Shown here: positions 7,824 to 17,233 of the stretch, one piece after another
How positions within the stretch are numbered: position 1 is the first letter of the stretch
Layout of the letters: every line of letters starts with the position of its first letter
NCBI RefSeq assembly: GCF_014199265.1
Contig: NZ_JACIJG010000002.1
Location: 305,620-369,619, forward strand
DNA: 64,000 nucleotides
Source of the DNA: Brucella daejeonensis
Lineage (GTDB): Bacteria; Pseudomonadota; Alphaproteobacteria; Rhizobiales; Rhizobiaceae
Reading direction: 5' to 3'
Made by a program: the position numbers and the translations under genes
Notes under the pieces: generated by a model
What the model was told of the DNA's origin: nothing
Database searches by the model: none
Seen by the model: the letters and a program-made list of their open reading frames with translations, nothing else

Positions 7824-9401
7824 ATGGAACTCGATATTGTTTCCCTGTCGCGGTTGCAGTTTGCGATCACGGCGCTTTATCACTTCCTCTTCGTACCTCT
7901 GACCTTGGGTCTCTCCGTGATGCTGGCCATCATGGAAACCGTTTACGTAATGACGGGGCGACTCATCTGGCGGCAGATGACGAAATTTTGGGGTACGCTG
8001 TTTGGCATCAACTTTGTCATGGGCGTCGCTACGGGCATCGTGATGGAGTTCCAGTTCGGCATGAACTGGAGTTATTACAGCCATTATGTCGGCGATATCT
8101 TCGGTGCGCCGCTCGCCATCGAAGGCCTCATGGCCTTCTTCCTGGAGGCCACGTTCGTCGGTCTTTTCTTCTTCGGATGGGATCGCCTCTCGAAGGTCGG
8201 ACACCTTATGGCGACCTATGCGGTCGCGGCAGGGTCCAACTTCTCGGCATTGTGGATTCTCATTGCCAATGGCTGGATGCAGAACCCGGTCGGCTCGGCG
8301 TTCAACCCCGAAACCATGCGCATGGAAATCACCGATTTCTACGCCGTTCTCCTGAACCCGGTCGCGCAGGCGAAATTCGTCCATACGGTTTCCGCAGGCT
8401 ACGCCACGGCATCGATGTTCGTCCTCGGCGTATCTGCCTGGTATCTGCTGAAAGGGCGCTCGACCGAACTGGCCAAGCGTTCGATGACGATCGCCGCATC
8501 GTTCGGTTTGGCCGCATCGCTCTCCGTTGTCGTTCTGGGCGACGAAAGCGGCTATCTGACGAACGAACACCAGAAGATGAAGATCGCGGCTATCGAAGCC
8601 ATGTGGGAAACCGAGCCAGCTCCTGCCTCCTTCACCGCATTCGGCTTCCCGGATCAGGAAACGCGCGAGACGCATTTCGCCGTTCACATTCCCTGGGTCA
8701 TGGGGCTGATCGGCACGCGCTCGCTCACCACGCCGATCCAGGGCATCGATGAACTGGTCCAGAGCGCGGAAAGCCATATCCGCAACGGTATCGTCGCCTA
8801 TGACGCCTTGCAGAAAATACGCGCCGCTGGCGACACGAATGCCGTGCCGCAGGACGTCAAGGACGTCTTCGCCGACAACAGCCAGTGGATGGGCTATGCG
8901 CTCCTGCTGAAGCGTTACGTGGACGATCCGCGCAACGCCACCGACGCGCAGATCACCCAGGCGGCGAACGATACCGTTCCCGGCGTATTGCCGCTGTTCT
9001 GGTCCTTCCGCATCATGGTCGGCATCGGGTTCTTCCTGATCCTGCTGACGGGCACTTTCTTCGTGCTGTCCGCGCGCCGTGCGCTCGACCACTATCCGAC
9101 GCTGCTCCGGGTCGCCGTATTCGCGATACCGCTGCCATGGATTGCAGCCGAAATGGGCTGGATCGTCGCCGAGTTCGGCCGCCAGCCCTGGATTATCGAA
9201 GGCATATTGCCAACGGCGGTCGGGGTCTCCAACCTCGGAGCTTCCGTCGTGCTGCTGACCATTCTGGGCTTTGTGGCGATCTATACGGTTCTTTTCATCA
9301 TCGAAATGGGCCTGATGCTACGCGCCATCAAGGCCGGACCTGAACCCGACAGCAAGCCGGAAGCCATACTCGCCCCGGCCAGCATCGCACCTGCGGAGTA
9401 A
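7824..9401 (+). CDS. cydA: Cytochrome bd ubiquinol oxidase subunit I (CydA)
   Basis: A 525-residue subunit that binds haems b558, b595 and d and oxidises quinol while reducing oxygen to water. The N-terminus MELDIVSLSRLQFAITALYH carries the haem ligand His20 (His19 in E. coli). The GRQPW motif is present near residue 452. The long Q-loop region (about residues 250-380) and overall length match the E. coli-type long-loop form. The frame is open further upstream, but ATG 7824 gives the canonical start. Its ribosome site is weak; a strong AGGAGG lies about 22 bases away, too far to be standard. cydB follows after five bases. Confidence 0.96.
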   Translation: MELDIVSLSRLQFAITALYHFLFVPLTLGLSVMLAIMETVYVMTGRLIWRQMTKFWGTLFGINFVMGVATGIVMEFQFGMNWSYYSHYVGDIFGAPLAIEGLMAFFLEATFVGLFFFGWDRLSKVGHLMATYAVAAGSNFSALWILIANGWMQNPVGSAFNPETMRMEITDFYAVLLNPVAQAKFVHTVSAGYATASMFVLGVSAWYLLKGRSTELAKRSMTIAASFGLAASLSVVVLGDESGYLTNEHQKMKIAAIEAMWETEPAPASFTAFGFPDQETRETHFAVHIPWVMGLIGTRSLTTPIQGIDELVQSAESHIRNGIVAYDALQKIRAAGDTNAVPQDVKDVFADNSQWMGYALLLKRYVDDPRNATDAQITQAANDTVPGVLPLFWSFRIMVGIGFFLILLTGTFFVLSARRALDHYPTLLRVAVFAIPLPWIAAEMGWIVAEFGRQPWIIEGILPTAVGVSNLGASVVLLTILGFVAIYTVLFIIEMGLMLRAIKAGPEPDSKPEAILAPASIAPAE

Positions 9402-9406
9402 GGATC

Positions 9407-10561
9407 ATGATACTCAGCGAATTGTTGGACTATGAAACCCTGCGCCTCATCTGGTGGGTGCTGCTCGGCGTCTTGCTGATCGGCTTTGCCGCCATGGACG
9501 GTTTCGACCTCGGCGTCGACATCCTGATGCCCGTCATAGGCAAAACCGATGTGGAACGGCGCATCATCATCAACACGATCGGCCCGGTATGGGAAGGCAA
9601 TCAGGTTTGGCTTATCCTTGGTGGCGGCGCCATCTTTGCCGCCTGGCCGCCGCTTTATGCGGTGTCCTTTTCAGGCTTCTACCTGGCAATGTTCGTCATC
9701 CTCTTTGCCCTCATCCTGCGCCCGGTCGGTTTCAAATACCGCTCGAAGCGTGACAGTGAGGCATGGAGAAAGGGTTGGGACTGGGCGCTGTTCATCGGCG
9801 GTTTCGTACCGGCGCTGATCTTCGGCGTAGCCGTCGGCAACGTCCTTCAGGGCGTTCCCTTCCGTCTGAACGACGATATGCAGATATTCTACGAAGGGTC
9901 GTTCTTCGGTCTGCTCAATCCCTTCGCGCTGCTTTGCGGCGTGCTTTCAGTGACCATGCTTTCCATGCACGGCGCATCGTGGCTGGTATTGAAGACAACC
10001 GGAGACGTTCAGGCACGCGCCCGGTCATATGGCAGCATCGCGGCCATTCTGACGCTGGCGCTCTATGTGCTGGCGGGTGTCGTAAGCTGGCTCTGGGTTT
10101 CGGGATACAGGATCACGAGCGCCATTGTGACTGATGGCGTCTCCAATCCGCTGCGCAAGACCGTCGAGCTCGATCACGGCGCATGGTTCGCCAATTATAC
10201 GAACTATCCGATCCTGCTGATTGCTCCGGCGCTTGGCATTCTGGGCGCGCTCGCCGTCCTGATCGCCCTGCGCGGCGGTCGCGAACTGGCGCCGCTCCTG
10301 TTCGGCAAACTGTCGATCTTCGGCGTCATTTCATCGGTCGGCGTGTCGATGTTCCCGTTTATTCTGCCGTCGTCCATCGACCCCCGTTCGAGCCTGACGG
10401 TGTGGGATTCGTCGTCCAGTCATCTGACGCTGTTCATCATGCTGGTCGTGACGATCATCTTCCTGCCCATCATCCTTGCCTACACTTCCTGGGTCTACAA
10501 GGTCCTGTGGGGCAAGGTGGACAAGGGCATGATCGAGGACGAGAGCAACCACGCCTATTGA
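9407..10561 (+). CDS. cydB: Cytochrome bd ubiquinol oxidase subunit II (CydB)
   Basis: A 384-residue membrane protein with about eight or nine helices. Family sequences include IWWVLLGVLLIGFAAMDGFD at the start, GPVWEGNQVWLILGGGA and FPFILPSSIDPRSSLTVWD near the C-terminus. It forms the heterodimer with CydA. The ATG is preceded by GGAGTAAGG. The upstream cydA stop is five bases away, so the two are co-translated. Confidence 0.96.
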   Translation: MILSELLDYETLRLIWWVLLGVLLIGFAAMDGFDLGVDILMPVIGKTDVERRIIINTIGPVWEGNQVWLILGGGAIFAAWPPLYAVSFSGFYLAMFVILFALILRPVGFKYRSKRDSEAWRKGWDWALFIGGFVPALIFGVAVGNVLQGVPFRLNDDMQIFYEGSFFGLLNPFALLCGVLSVTMLSMHGASWLVLKTTGDVQARARSYGSIAAILTLALYVLAGVVSWLWVSGYRITSAIVTDGVSNPLRKTVELDHGAWFANYTNYPILLIAPALGILGALAVLIALRGGRELAPLLFGKLSIFGVISSVGVSMFPFILPSSIDPRSSLTVWDSSSSHLTLFIMLVVTIIFLPIILAYTSWVYKVLWGKVDKGMIEDESNHAY

Positions 10562-10675
10562 GCCTTGCGAAGCGGTTCCATCCGCTGGAACTGCTACGGC
10601 TATTTGTTCACGCATTCTCCGGCGCGCAATCATTCATTGCGTCCACGGAGAATGTCAGGATGGAAAGGAAAGAAA

Positions 10676-10831
10676 ATGTGGTATTTTTCATGGCTGCTGG
10701 GGCTTCCGCTTGCTGCGGCCTTCGCCGTGCTCAACGCCATGTGGTACGAGTTGATGGACGATCGGGCACGCAAGCGTCTTGCAACCGACCCGACAGCGGA
10801 ACTTGCCCGCGAAGGCAACAAGCACCACTGA
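10676..10831 (+). CDS. cydX: Cytochrome bd small subunit CydX (YbgT family)
   Basis: A 51-residue single-pass protein beginning MWYFSWLLGLPLAAAFAVLN, the hallmark of the CydX family, with a charged C-terminal tail ending KHH. CydX stabilises the haem groups of cytochrome bd in other bacteria. It has a strong GGAAAGGAAAG ribosome site. The 114-base gap after cydB contains a short inverted repeat, GTTCCA/TGGAAC. It is followed by a good terminator, marking the end of the operon. Confidence 0.93.
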   Translation: MWYFSWLLGLPLAAAFAVLNAMWYELMDDRARKRLATDPTAELAREGNKHH

Positions 10832-10838
10832 TACATTC

Positions 10839-10877
10839 AAACGGCCCGGGAAACGGCCGAGAAACGGGCCGTTTTCC
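10839..10877. terminator. Bidirectional terminator between cydX and the GntR gene
   Basis: AAACGGCCCG (10839-10848) pairs perfectly with CGGGCCGTTT (10865-10874) and is followed by T residues on the plus strand. The stem starts with A residues, so it can serve the convergent GntR gene on the minus strand too. Confidence 0.85.
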
Positions 10878-10889
10878 TGACAACTCCGT

Positions 10890-11663
10890 TCAGGGGTGCG
10901 GTATCGTCAGTTCCGCGACGAAATCGTAGGCATCGCCGCGATAGAGCGATTTTGTGAATTCGACCACGCGGCCGGATGGAAGATAGGAAATCCGCTCGAT
11001 GGACAGGCCCGCATCGCCTTCCGTCACGCCCAGAATATGCGCGTCAGCTCCCTTGATATTGCAGGCGGATATACGCTGCACGGCGCGCACGGGCCGAAAA
11101 CCCGCCCGACCGAGTTCGGCATAAAGCGACCCCCTGACCGCATCGGGATCGGGCAGGATTTCACTTGAAAGGCTTGCCCGCTCGATAGCGAGCGGCAGTT
11201 CCCCGGCCATGCGCAGGCGGCCAAGGCGCGCGACGCGCATCTCCGACGAGACACCCAGCTTCATCATTTCTTCCGGCGAGGGATAATAAAGCCCACGTTC
11301 CAGCCATTTGGACTGGGTCGCGACGCCACGGCGCGCCATATCTTCGGTAAAGGATGTCAGCATCGAGAGCGATTGCTGCACCTTTTCGGCAGGACGCACG
11401 ACGAAAGTGCCTGAACCGTGGCGACGTACCAGAAGTCCGGCCTTCACGAGATCGTCCACGGCCTTGCGCACCGTGACGCGGCTGATATTGGCATATTCGG
11501 CGATGTCCCGTTCCGGGGGCAGGGCTTCGCCATCTACCAGTTGCCCGGCGCGGATCGCGGCTTCCAACGACTGACGCAGTCGCATGTAGAGCGGTCCGGC
11601 GCCGCTCGAAGGAGTTGAACCCTGCAGGTTTTTCGGCAGGAAGGCGCTGAAATTTCCGCTCAT
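10890..11663 (-). CDS. GntR/HutC-family transcriptional regulator with UTRA domain
   Basis: A 257-residue repressor-type protein. The winged helix-turn-helix covers about residues 25-90 (ALPPERDIAEYANISRVTVR, then RRHGSGTFV). A UTRA effector domain follows at about 110-250, with the pattern SSEILPDPDAVRGSLYAEL. UTRA proteins often bind amino-sugar phosphates (NagR, DasR) or other small metabolites. The start overlaps the stop of the sugar kinase by four bases, so the two are co-transcribed. The adjacent divergent sugar ABC operon is the likely target; inducer identity is unknown. Confidence 0.9.
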   Translation of the reverse strand: MSGNFSAFLPKNLQGSTPSSGAGPLYMRLRQSLEAAIRAGQLVDGEALPPERDIAEYANISRVTVRKAVDDLVKAGLLVRRHGSGTFVVRPAEKVQQSLSMLTSFTEDMARRGVATQSKWLERGLYYPSPEEMMKLGVSSEMRVARLGRLRMAGELPLAIERASLSSEILPDPDAVRGSLYAELGRAGFRPVRAVQRISACNIKGADAHILGVTEGDAGLSIERISYLPSGRVVEFTKSLYRGDAYDFVAELTIPHP

Positions 11664-12547
11664 TCATGCCCCCTTCCGCTTTGCGAGCCATAGCGCTTGA
11701 GCGCAAGCTGTAACGCTCCCGTCAGAGCGTCGGCGGACGGCTTGACCAGAAGCGCCTGCTGGTGCGGCGGCAGCCATTCCACATAGAGTGGAGCCATGCC
11801 GCCAAGCAGGCTGATGCGTTCCGTACCCCGGGCGATCAACACATCGAGCGTCTCGCTGATATAAGCTGCCGACCGCTCCAGAAGCATACGGGCCGTTTCG
11901 TCACCCTCACTGGCATATTGAAAAACGCGAGGAGCATATTTGCCGAAATCGCCCGGTTTGGCTGTCCACGCGAATTCGACCAGATTGTCGGGATTGTTGC
12001 CGAACTCGTCCAGAATGTCCGTCGTCAGCGGGCTGCGCGGATGAATGCCGTCATGCACGAGCAGGCTTTCCTGCAAAAGGCTCTGGCCAAGTCGTGCGCC
12101 GCTGCCAAGATCGCTCAACGGAAATCCCCAGCCGCCAACCATGTGGATTTGGCCTTCGCGCCGCATGATATAGGCCGTGCCGGTGCCGAGAATGGCAACT
12201 GTTCCGTCCTGATCGCCCAGCGCGCCCTGCAAGGCAATCACCCCGTCGAATTCCACATTGGAATGCGCGAAGGGAAGCGCCTGCTCTATCGGCGTACCCG
12301 CGCCCTCGACATTTCCGCCCGCGAGCCCAAGCACCGCATGGCTGGCCGCATAATGCGCCTTGCTGAGACCGGCATCGTCAAAAGCATTGTCGATGGCCTT
12401 GGTGACATTGACCAGAGCCGTCTGCGGATCGGTAACGATATTGGCCGAGCCGCTGCGCCCCGAACCGAGAATCGCACCGTCGCCACCTGCCACCACAGCG
12501 CGGCATCCCGTGCCGCCGCCATCGACGCCAATGAAGAATTCAGTCAT
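11660..12547 (-). CDS. BadF/BadG-type sugar kinase, N-acetylglucosamine kinase-like
   Basis: A 295-residue ASKHA-fold kinase. The phosphate-1 motif IGVDGGGTGCRAVVA is at the N-terminus, the phosphate-2 motif is VAILGTGTAYIM, and GGWGFPLSDLGSGARLG is typical of the eukaryote-like N-acetylglucosamine kinase branch. The ATG at 12547 follows GGAGGTATCTTC; an upstream in-frame start exists but gives an odd extension. It probably phosphorylates the sugar imported by the divergent ABC transporter. GlcNAc or another amino sugar is the best guess, not proven. Confidence 0.85.
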   Translation of the reverse strand: MTEFFIGVDGGGTGCRAVVAGGDGAILGSGRSGSANIVTDPQTALVNVTKAIDNAFDDAGLSKAHYAASHAVLGLAGGNVEGAGTPIEQALPFAHSNVEFDGVIALQGALGDQDGTVAILGTGTAYIMRREGQIHMVGGWGFPLSDLGSGARLGQSLLQESLLVHDGIHPRSPLTTDILDEFGNNPDNLVEFAWTAKPGDFGKYAPRVFQYASEGDETARMLLERSAAYISETLDVLIARGTERISLLGGMAPLYVEWLPPHQQALLVKPSADALTGALQLALKRYGSQSGRGHE

Positions 12548-12892
12548 GAAGATACCTCCATCACGAAGATACCAAAAAAATACCATTAACCAAGCGATTT
12601 TGTAGCCTTGTGAAAATATTGATTAATTCCTTGATAAAGTTTGCAAAAAGCGAGCGAAAGCCATTTTTCTGCGATAATTCTGTAAACTTCTCTGGACAAT
12701 TGGTACGTTTTTGGCATTAATTTCAGCAGAAGGGGAACGCAGTACCGCTGAGGGCAGGGATCACGCGGAATTGGGAGGAAGACCGCCGGCGGTGGCCGGT
12801 ACTTTTCTCCGGCGCAAGGAAGTGATCGCACCGAAACGGTCTGGCGTATTTCGCCTCTTTGCGTGTTCGCGCTACAAAAGGGAGAAGGTCAA
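12548..12892. promoter_or_regulatory. Divergent control region of the sugar locus, with repeated ATACC half-sites
   Basis: A 345-base AT-rich region between the kinase/GntR unit and the ABC operon. Three ATACC words occur at 12552-12556, 12569-12573 and 12580-12584 (GGTAT on the minus strand), the last two only 11 bases apart. GntR/NagR-type operators are built on TGGT-containing half-sites such as TGGTATAGACCA, so these are plausible sites for the local repressor. TTGGTAC near 12700 is a further partial match. No gene is visible. The binding protein gene has a good GGGAGAAGG ribosome site at the right end. Confidence 0.45.
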
Positions 12893-14152
12893 ATGGTTCG
12901 CAATACGTTGAAACTCATGCTGCTGGGTTCCACGCTTCTGGCGTCGGGATCGGTCGCGCTTGCTGAAGACGTCACGCTGACGATCGAAAGCTGGCGCAAT
13001 GACGACCTGCAGATCTGGCAGGAAAAGATCATCCCGGCTTTCGAAGCCAAAAATCCGGGCATCAAGATCAATTTCGCACCGAGCGCGCCGACGGAATATA
13101 ATGCGGCCCTTAACGCCAAGCTCGATGCCGGTTCGGGCGGCGACCTCATTTCGTGCCGTCCGTTCGATACGTCGCTTGAACTCTTCAACAAGGGCAAGCT
13201 TGCCGATCTGACCGACCTCGAAGGCATGAAGAACTTCTCCGACGTCGCCAAGTCCGCCTGGACCACCGATGACGGCACGAAGACCTTCTGCGTGCCGATG
13301 GCTTCGGTCATCCACGGCTTCATCTACAACAAGGACGCGTTCGACGAACTCGGCATCACGCCTCCGGCGACGGAAGCCGAATTCTTCGCGATGCTCGACA
13401 AGATCAAGGCTGACGGCAATTATATTCCGATGGCCATGGGCACAAAGGATATGTGGGAAGCCGCAACCATGGGCTACCAGAATATCGGCCCGACCTACTG
13501 GAAGGGCGAAGAAGGCCGCAAGGCTCTGATCGCGGGCGAGCAGAAACTTACCGATCCGCAATGGGTGGAGCCGTTCGCGGTGCTCGCCAAGTGGAAGGAT
13601 TATCTGGGCGACGGTTTTGAGGCGCAGACCTATCCGGACAGCCAGAACCTGTTCACGCTCGGTCGCGCCGCCATTTTCCCGGCTGGTTCATGGGAAATCG
13701 GTCTGTTCAACACACAGGCCCAGTTCAAGATGGGTGCTTTCCCGCCGCCGGTGAAGAACGCAGGCGACGCCTGCTATATCTCCGACCACAACGATATCGG
13801 CATCGGTCTCAATGCCTCGAGCAAGCACGCCGAACAGGCAAAGGTGTTCCTGAACTGGGTCTCCTCGCCTGAATTTGCGGAAATTTACGCCAATGCGCTG
13901 CCGGGGTTCTTCAGCCTGAACTCGACCGCGGTAAAGATGAGCGATCCGCTGGCGCAGGAATTCGTCTCCTGGCGTGAAAAGTGCAAGCCGACCATCCGTT
14001 CGACTTATCAGATTCTGTCGCGCGGCACGCCGAACCTGGAAAACGAAACCTGGGTTGAATCGGCCAATGTCATCAATGGCACCGATACGCCGGAAGCTGC
14101 TGCCAAGAAGCTGCAGGACGGTCTCGATAGCTGGTACAAGCCAGCCAAGTAA
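12893..14152 (+). CDS. Sugar ABC transporter substrate-binding protein (family 1)
   Basis: A 419-residue periplasmic binding protein with a signal peptide of about 24 residues ending VALA before EDV. The mature start DVTLTIESWRNDDLQIWQEK and the later LFTLGRAAIFPAGSWEIGLF are typical of the MalE/UgpB-like cluster B proteins for oligosaccharides or modified sugars. The ATG at 12893 follows GGGAGAAGG and gives the signal peptide. It is the first gene of the rightward ABC operon. A strong hairpin after its stop probably stabilises its mRNA, so that it is made in excess over the permeases. Confidence 0.92.
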   Translation: MVRNTLKLMLLGSTLLASGSVALAEDVTLTIESWRNDDLQIWQEKIIPAFEAKNPGIKINFAPSAPTEYNAALNAKLDAGSGGDLISCRPFDTSLELFNKGKLADLTDLEGMKNFSDVAKSAWTTDDGTKTFCVPMASVIHGFIYNKDAFDELGITPPATEAEFFAMLDKIKADGNYIPMAMGTKDMWEAATMGYQNIGPTYWKGEEGRKALIAGEQKLTDPQWVEPFAVLAKWKDYLGDGFEAQTYPDSQNLFTLGRAAIFPAGSWEIGLFNTQAQFKMGAFPPPVKNAGDACYISDHNDIGIGLNASSKHAEQAKVFLNWVSSPEFAEIYANALPGFFSLNSTAVKMSDPLAQEFVSWREKCKPTIRSTYQILSRGTPNLENETWVESANVINGTDTPEAAAKKLQDGLDSWYKPAK

Positions 14153-14162
14153 TTTATAAATT

Positions 14163-14195
14163 CACGGGCGGTGTTCCCTGGAACCACCGCCCGTG
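14163..14195 (+). terminator. Stable hairpin after the binding-protein gene
   Basis: CACGGGCGGTG (14163-14173) pairs perfectly with CACCGCCCGTG (14185-14195): an 11-base-pair GC-rich stem with no T-run. It probably protects the 3' end of the binding-protein mRNA or reduces read-through, as is common in sugar ABC operons. Confidence 0.6.
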
Positions 14196-14240
14196 CGCAT
14201 TCTGACTTCCCGTCGGCGCAATCCGGCGAATGAAATGTCC

Positions 14241-14336
14241 AGAGCGCGTTTCGATCTGGTTCACCAGATCGGCGCTCTCATTCTTTGGTTTCACGCGCAT
14301 CTCATCCGAAAGCCGTTTCACACTTTCCGGGATGCG
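14241..14336 (+). repeat. Two-hairpin intergenic repeat, copy 1
   Basis: Two adjacent palindromes. The first pairs AGAGCGC (14241-14247) with GCGCTCT (14272-14278) around GATCTGG/CCAGATC. The second pairs CGCATC (14296-14301) with GATGCG (14331-14336) around a CCGAAAG/CTTTCCGG stem. The same arrangement recurs at 53282-53382, and the second half recurs inverted at 55827-55870. It resembles an abundant palindromic repeat of Hyphomicrobiales genomes. It lies inside the ABC operon, between the binding-protein and permease genes. Confidence 0.75.
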
Positions 14337-14356
14337 TTCTAAAAGAGCGATACCGT

Positions 14357-15301
14357 ATGAGCCAGCCTGCCGACCTGCCGATCATTGCGCAAAAACGCCC
14401 CAGGCGCTGGCACATTCTCGTGTTTCTTCTGCCCTGTGTCTTCATCTATACGGTGGTGATGGTCCTGCCGCTGATCGAAACGCTCAGGCAGGCCTTCTTC
14501 AATGTCGTTGACGGACAGCGCAGCTTTGTGGGCTTTGCGAATTTCCAGATGCTTTTCGGCGATCCGAACTGGTCGCGCGATTTCTGGAATGCCTTGAAAA
14601 ACAACGTTATATTCTTCTGTATTCATATGCTGGTTCAAAATCCGATCGGCATTTTGCTGGCTGCAATGCTGTCACTGCCAAAGCTGCGCCTTGCCGCTTT
14701 CTACCGCACGGCGATCTTCCTTCCGACGCTTTTGTCCTTCGTGATCGTCGGCTTCATCTGGAAGCTGATCCTGTCGCCGATCTGGGGTGTCGCGCCGTGG
14801 ATGATGGACATCGTCGGCCTGAAATGGCTGTTCGGTCCATGGCTTGGCAAGGCCGATACGGCGCTTGTCACCGTGTCGCTCGTCTCGGTCTGGCAGTTCG
14901 TCGGCATCCCGATGATGCTGATCTATGCGGCACTTTTGAATATTCCCGATGAAATTATCGAAGCTGCCGAATGTGACGGCATCACCGGTTGGAGCCAGTT
15001 CTTCAAGATCAAGCTGCCGCTGATCCTCCCGTCCATCGGACTGATCTCGGTCATGACCTTCGTCGCCAACTTCAACGCCTTCGATCTGATCTATTCGATG
15101 CAGGGCGCGCTGGCAGGCCCCGACAAGGCAACCGATATTCTGGGCACGTTCCTTTATCGCACCTTCTTCGGCTTCCAGCTTCAACTCGGCAATCCATCCA
15201 TGGGCGCAACGATTGCCGCGGTGATGTTCCTCATCATTCTGGCCGGCGTGTCGCTCTATCTGTTCGGCATCCAGCGCCGTATGCGCCGCTATCAGTTCTG
15301 A
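14357..15301 (+). CDS. Sugar ABC transporter permease (MalF/UgpA type)
   Basis: A 314-residue inner-membrane permease with six helices. The EAA loop is EAAECDGITGWSQFFKIKLP near residue 205, where the ATPase docks. The ATG at 14357 gives a normal N-terminus (MSQPADLP, then the first helix from about residue 20). The preceding AAAGAGCGA is a modest ribosome site and overlaps the end of the intergenic repeat. The partner permease follows after 12 bases. Confidence 0.9.
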   Translation: MSQPADLPIIAQKRPRRWHILVFLLPCVFIYTVVMVLPLIETLRQAFFNVVDGQRSFVGFANFQMLFGDPNWSRDFWNALKNNVIFFCIHMLVQNPIGILLAAMLSLPKLRLAAFYRTAIFLPTLLSFVIVGFIWKLILSPIWGVAPWMMDIVGLKWLFGPWLGKADTALVTVSLVSVWQFVGIPMMLIYAALLNIPDEIIEAAECDGITGWSQFFKIKLPLILPSIGLISVMTFVANFNAFDLIYSMQGALAGPDKATDILGTFLYRTFFGFQLQLGNPSMGATIAAVMFLIILAGVSLYLFGIQRRMRRYQF

Positions 15302-15313
15302 GGAGCGAGAACC

Positions 15314-16153
15314 ATGTCGAAAGCACGCACTTCGCCCGTTCGCACCACGCTCGTTCACGCGGCCCTGATCTTCTACATGCTGATCGCCGTGTTCCCGGTG
15401 GCGCTGACATTGATCAATTCGCTCAAGAACCGCAATGCGATCTTTCGCACGCCGCTCCAGCTTCCGACACCGGAAAGCTTCAGCCTTATCGGCTATGAGA
15501 CAGTGCTGAAGCAGGGTTCGTTCCTGACCTATTTCCAGAACAGCACCGTCGTTACCGTCGCGAGCATTTTCCTGGTGATCCTGTTCGGGGCCATGGCGGC
15601 GTTCGCGCTCGCCGAATACCGCTTCAAGGGCAACACGCTGATGGGGCTTTATCTCGCCATCGGCATCATGATCCCGATCCGGCTTGGTACGGTGGCGCTA
15701 TTGCAGGGCATGGTGGCGGTCGGGCTGGTCAATACGCTGACATCGCTGATCCTCGTCTATACGGCGCAAGGATTGCCGCTTGCGATCTTTATCCTGTCGG
15801 AATTCATGCGCACCGTGTCGGACGATCTCAAGAATGCCGGGCGCATAGACGGCATGTCGGAATATGCGATCTTCTTCAAGCTTGTGCTGCCGCTGATCCG
15901 TCCGGCAATGGCCACGGTCGCCGTCTTCACCATGATCCCGATCTGGAACGATCTCTGGTTCCCGCTGATCCTCGCACCTGGCGAAGCCACCAAGACGGTT
16001 ACGCTCGGTTCGCAGCTCTTCATCGGCCAGTTCGTCACCAACTGGAATGCCGTTCTCTCGGCGCTGTCGCTGGCAATGCTGCCGGTCCTCATCCTCTATG
16101 TTCTCTTTTCGCGGCAATTGATCCGCGGCATCACAGCCGGAGCAGTCAAATGA
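15314..16153 (+). CDS. Sugar ABC transporter permease (MalG/UgpE type)
   Basis: A 279-residue permease with six helices. The EAA loop appears as NAGRIDGMSEYAIFFKLVLP near residue 175, and the sequence TMIPIWNDLWFPLILAP is typical of MalG-type proteins. It follows GGAGCGAGAACC and ends by overlapping the oxidoreductase gene by four bases. With the preceding permease it forms the membrane channel of the transporter. Confidence 0.9.
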   Translation: MSKARTSPVRTTLVHAALIFYMLIAVFPVALTLINSLKNRNAIFRTPLQLPTPESFSLIGYETVLKQGSFLTYFQNSTVVTVASIFLVILFGAMAAFALAEYRFKGNTLMGLYLAIGIMIPIRLGTVALLQGMVAVGLVNTLTSLILVYTAQGLPLAIFILSEFMRTVSDDLKNAGRIDGMSEYAIFFKLVLPLIRPAMATVAVFTMIPIWNDLWFPLILAPGEATKTVTLGSQLFIGQFVTNWNAVLSALSLAMLPVLILYVLFSRQLIRGITAGAVK

Positions 16154-17220
16154 GTTCAGTAACCGGGGCGCCCGTCCGTGTATTGTCTGCCGGGCTCGGC
16201 AATATGGGCCGCAGCCACGCGCTTGCCTATCACCGCAATCCGGGTTTCGAGATCGTCGGCCTCGTCAATCGCACGAAGGTCGCGGTTCCCGACGAACTTG
16301 CAGCCTATGAAATCCACCCTTCCTTCCATGAAGCGCTGAAGGAACTGAAGCCCGATCTCGCCTGCGTCGCGACCTATTCGGAGAGCCATGCCGAATACGC
16401 CGTCGCGGCCATGGAGCAGGGGGCGCATGTCTTCGTGGAAAAGCCGCTCGCAACCACGGTCGAAGATGCGCGCCGCGTGATCCACTGCGCGCGGGCCAAC
16501 GGGCGCAAGCTCGTCATCGGCTATATTTTGCGCCATCATCCGTCCTGGATGCGGTTGATTTCGGAAGCGCGCGGCCTCGGCGGACCTTATGTCTTCCGCA
16601 TGAACCTCAACCAGCAATCGAGCGGCGCGACCTGGGAAACCCACAAGAACCTGATGAACACCACATCGCCCATTGTCGATTGCGGCGTGCATTATGTGGA
16701 TGTGATGTGCCAGATCACCGACGCAAAGCCGGTGGAGGTGCGTGGCATGGGCCTGCGCCTGTCCGATGAGATCGAGCCGGACATGTATAATTACGGTCAC
16801 TTGCAGGTGCTGTTCGATGACGGCACGGTCGGCTGGTACGAGGCAGGCTGGGGGCCGATGATGTCGGAAACGGCCTTCTTCGTGAAGGACGTGATTTCGC
16901 CCAATGGCTGCGTTTCCATCGTGATGAACGAGGCTGTCACCAAGTCCGACGATGTGGATGCCCACACCAAGACCTCGACCATCCGCGTACACCGCGCCGA
17001 ACGGGGACCGGACGGCAAGTTCCTGAAACCCGACACCGATCTTTCCATGGCCGACGAACCGGGCCATCAGGAACTGTGCGAGCGCGAGCAGGCCTACATG
17101 CTCAAGGCCATAGCCGAGGATATCGATCTCAACCGTCATATGGACGACGCGCTACAGTCGCTGCGCATCTGCCTTGCGGCAGATGAAAGCGTGCGCTCGG
17201 GCCAACCGGTAAAACTGTAA
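16150..17220 (+). CDS. Gfo/Idh/MocA-family NAD(P)-dependent oxidoreductase
   Basis: A 356-residue oxidoreductase. The N-terminal Rossmann fold has [16 protein letters not shown], and the EKP motif [11 protein letters not shown] is near residue 98. Such enzymes oxidise or reduce sugar or cyclitol hydroxyls, and members in ABC operons usually act on the imported substrate. ATG 16150 overlaps the permease stop (ATGA). A central sequence, [18 protein letters not shown], supplies the Asp/His pair common in this family. The true substrate cannot be read from sequence. Confidence 0.9.
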   Translation: MSSVTGAPVRVLSAGLGNMGRSHALAYHRNPGFEIVGLVNRTKVAVPDELAAYEIHPSFHEALKELKPDLACVATYSESHAEYAVAAMEQGAHVFVEKPLATTVEDARRVIHCARANGRKLVIGYILRHHPSWMRLISEARGLGGPYVFRMNLNQQSSGATWETHKNLMNTTSPIVDCGVHYVDVMCQITDAKPVEVRGMGLRLSDEIEPDMYNYGHLQVLFDDGTVGWYEAGWGPMMSETAFFVKDVISPNGCVSIVMNEAVTKSDDVDAHTKTSTIRVHRAERGPDGKFLKPDTDLSMADEPGHQELCEREQAYMLKAIAEDIDLNRHMDDALQSLRICLAADESVRSGQPVKL

Positions 17221-17233
17221 GGGAATTTGTTAC

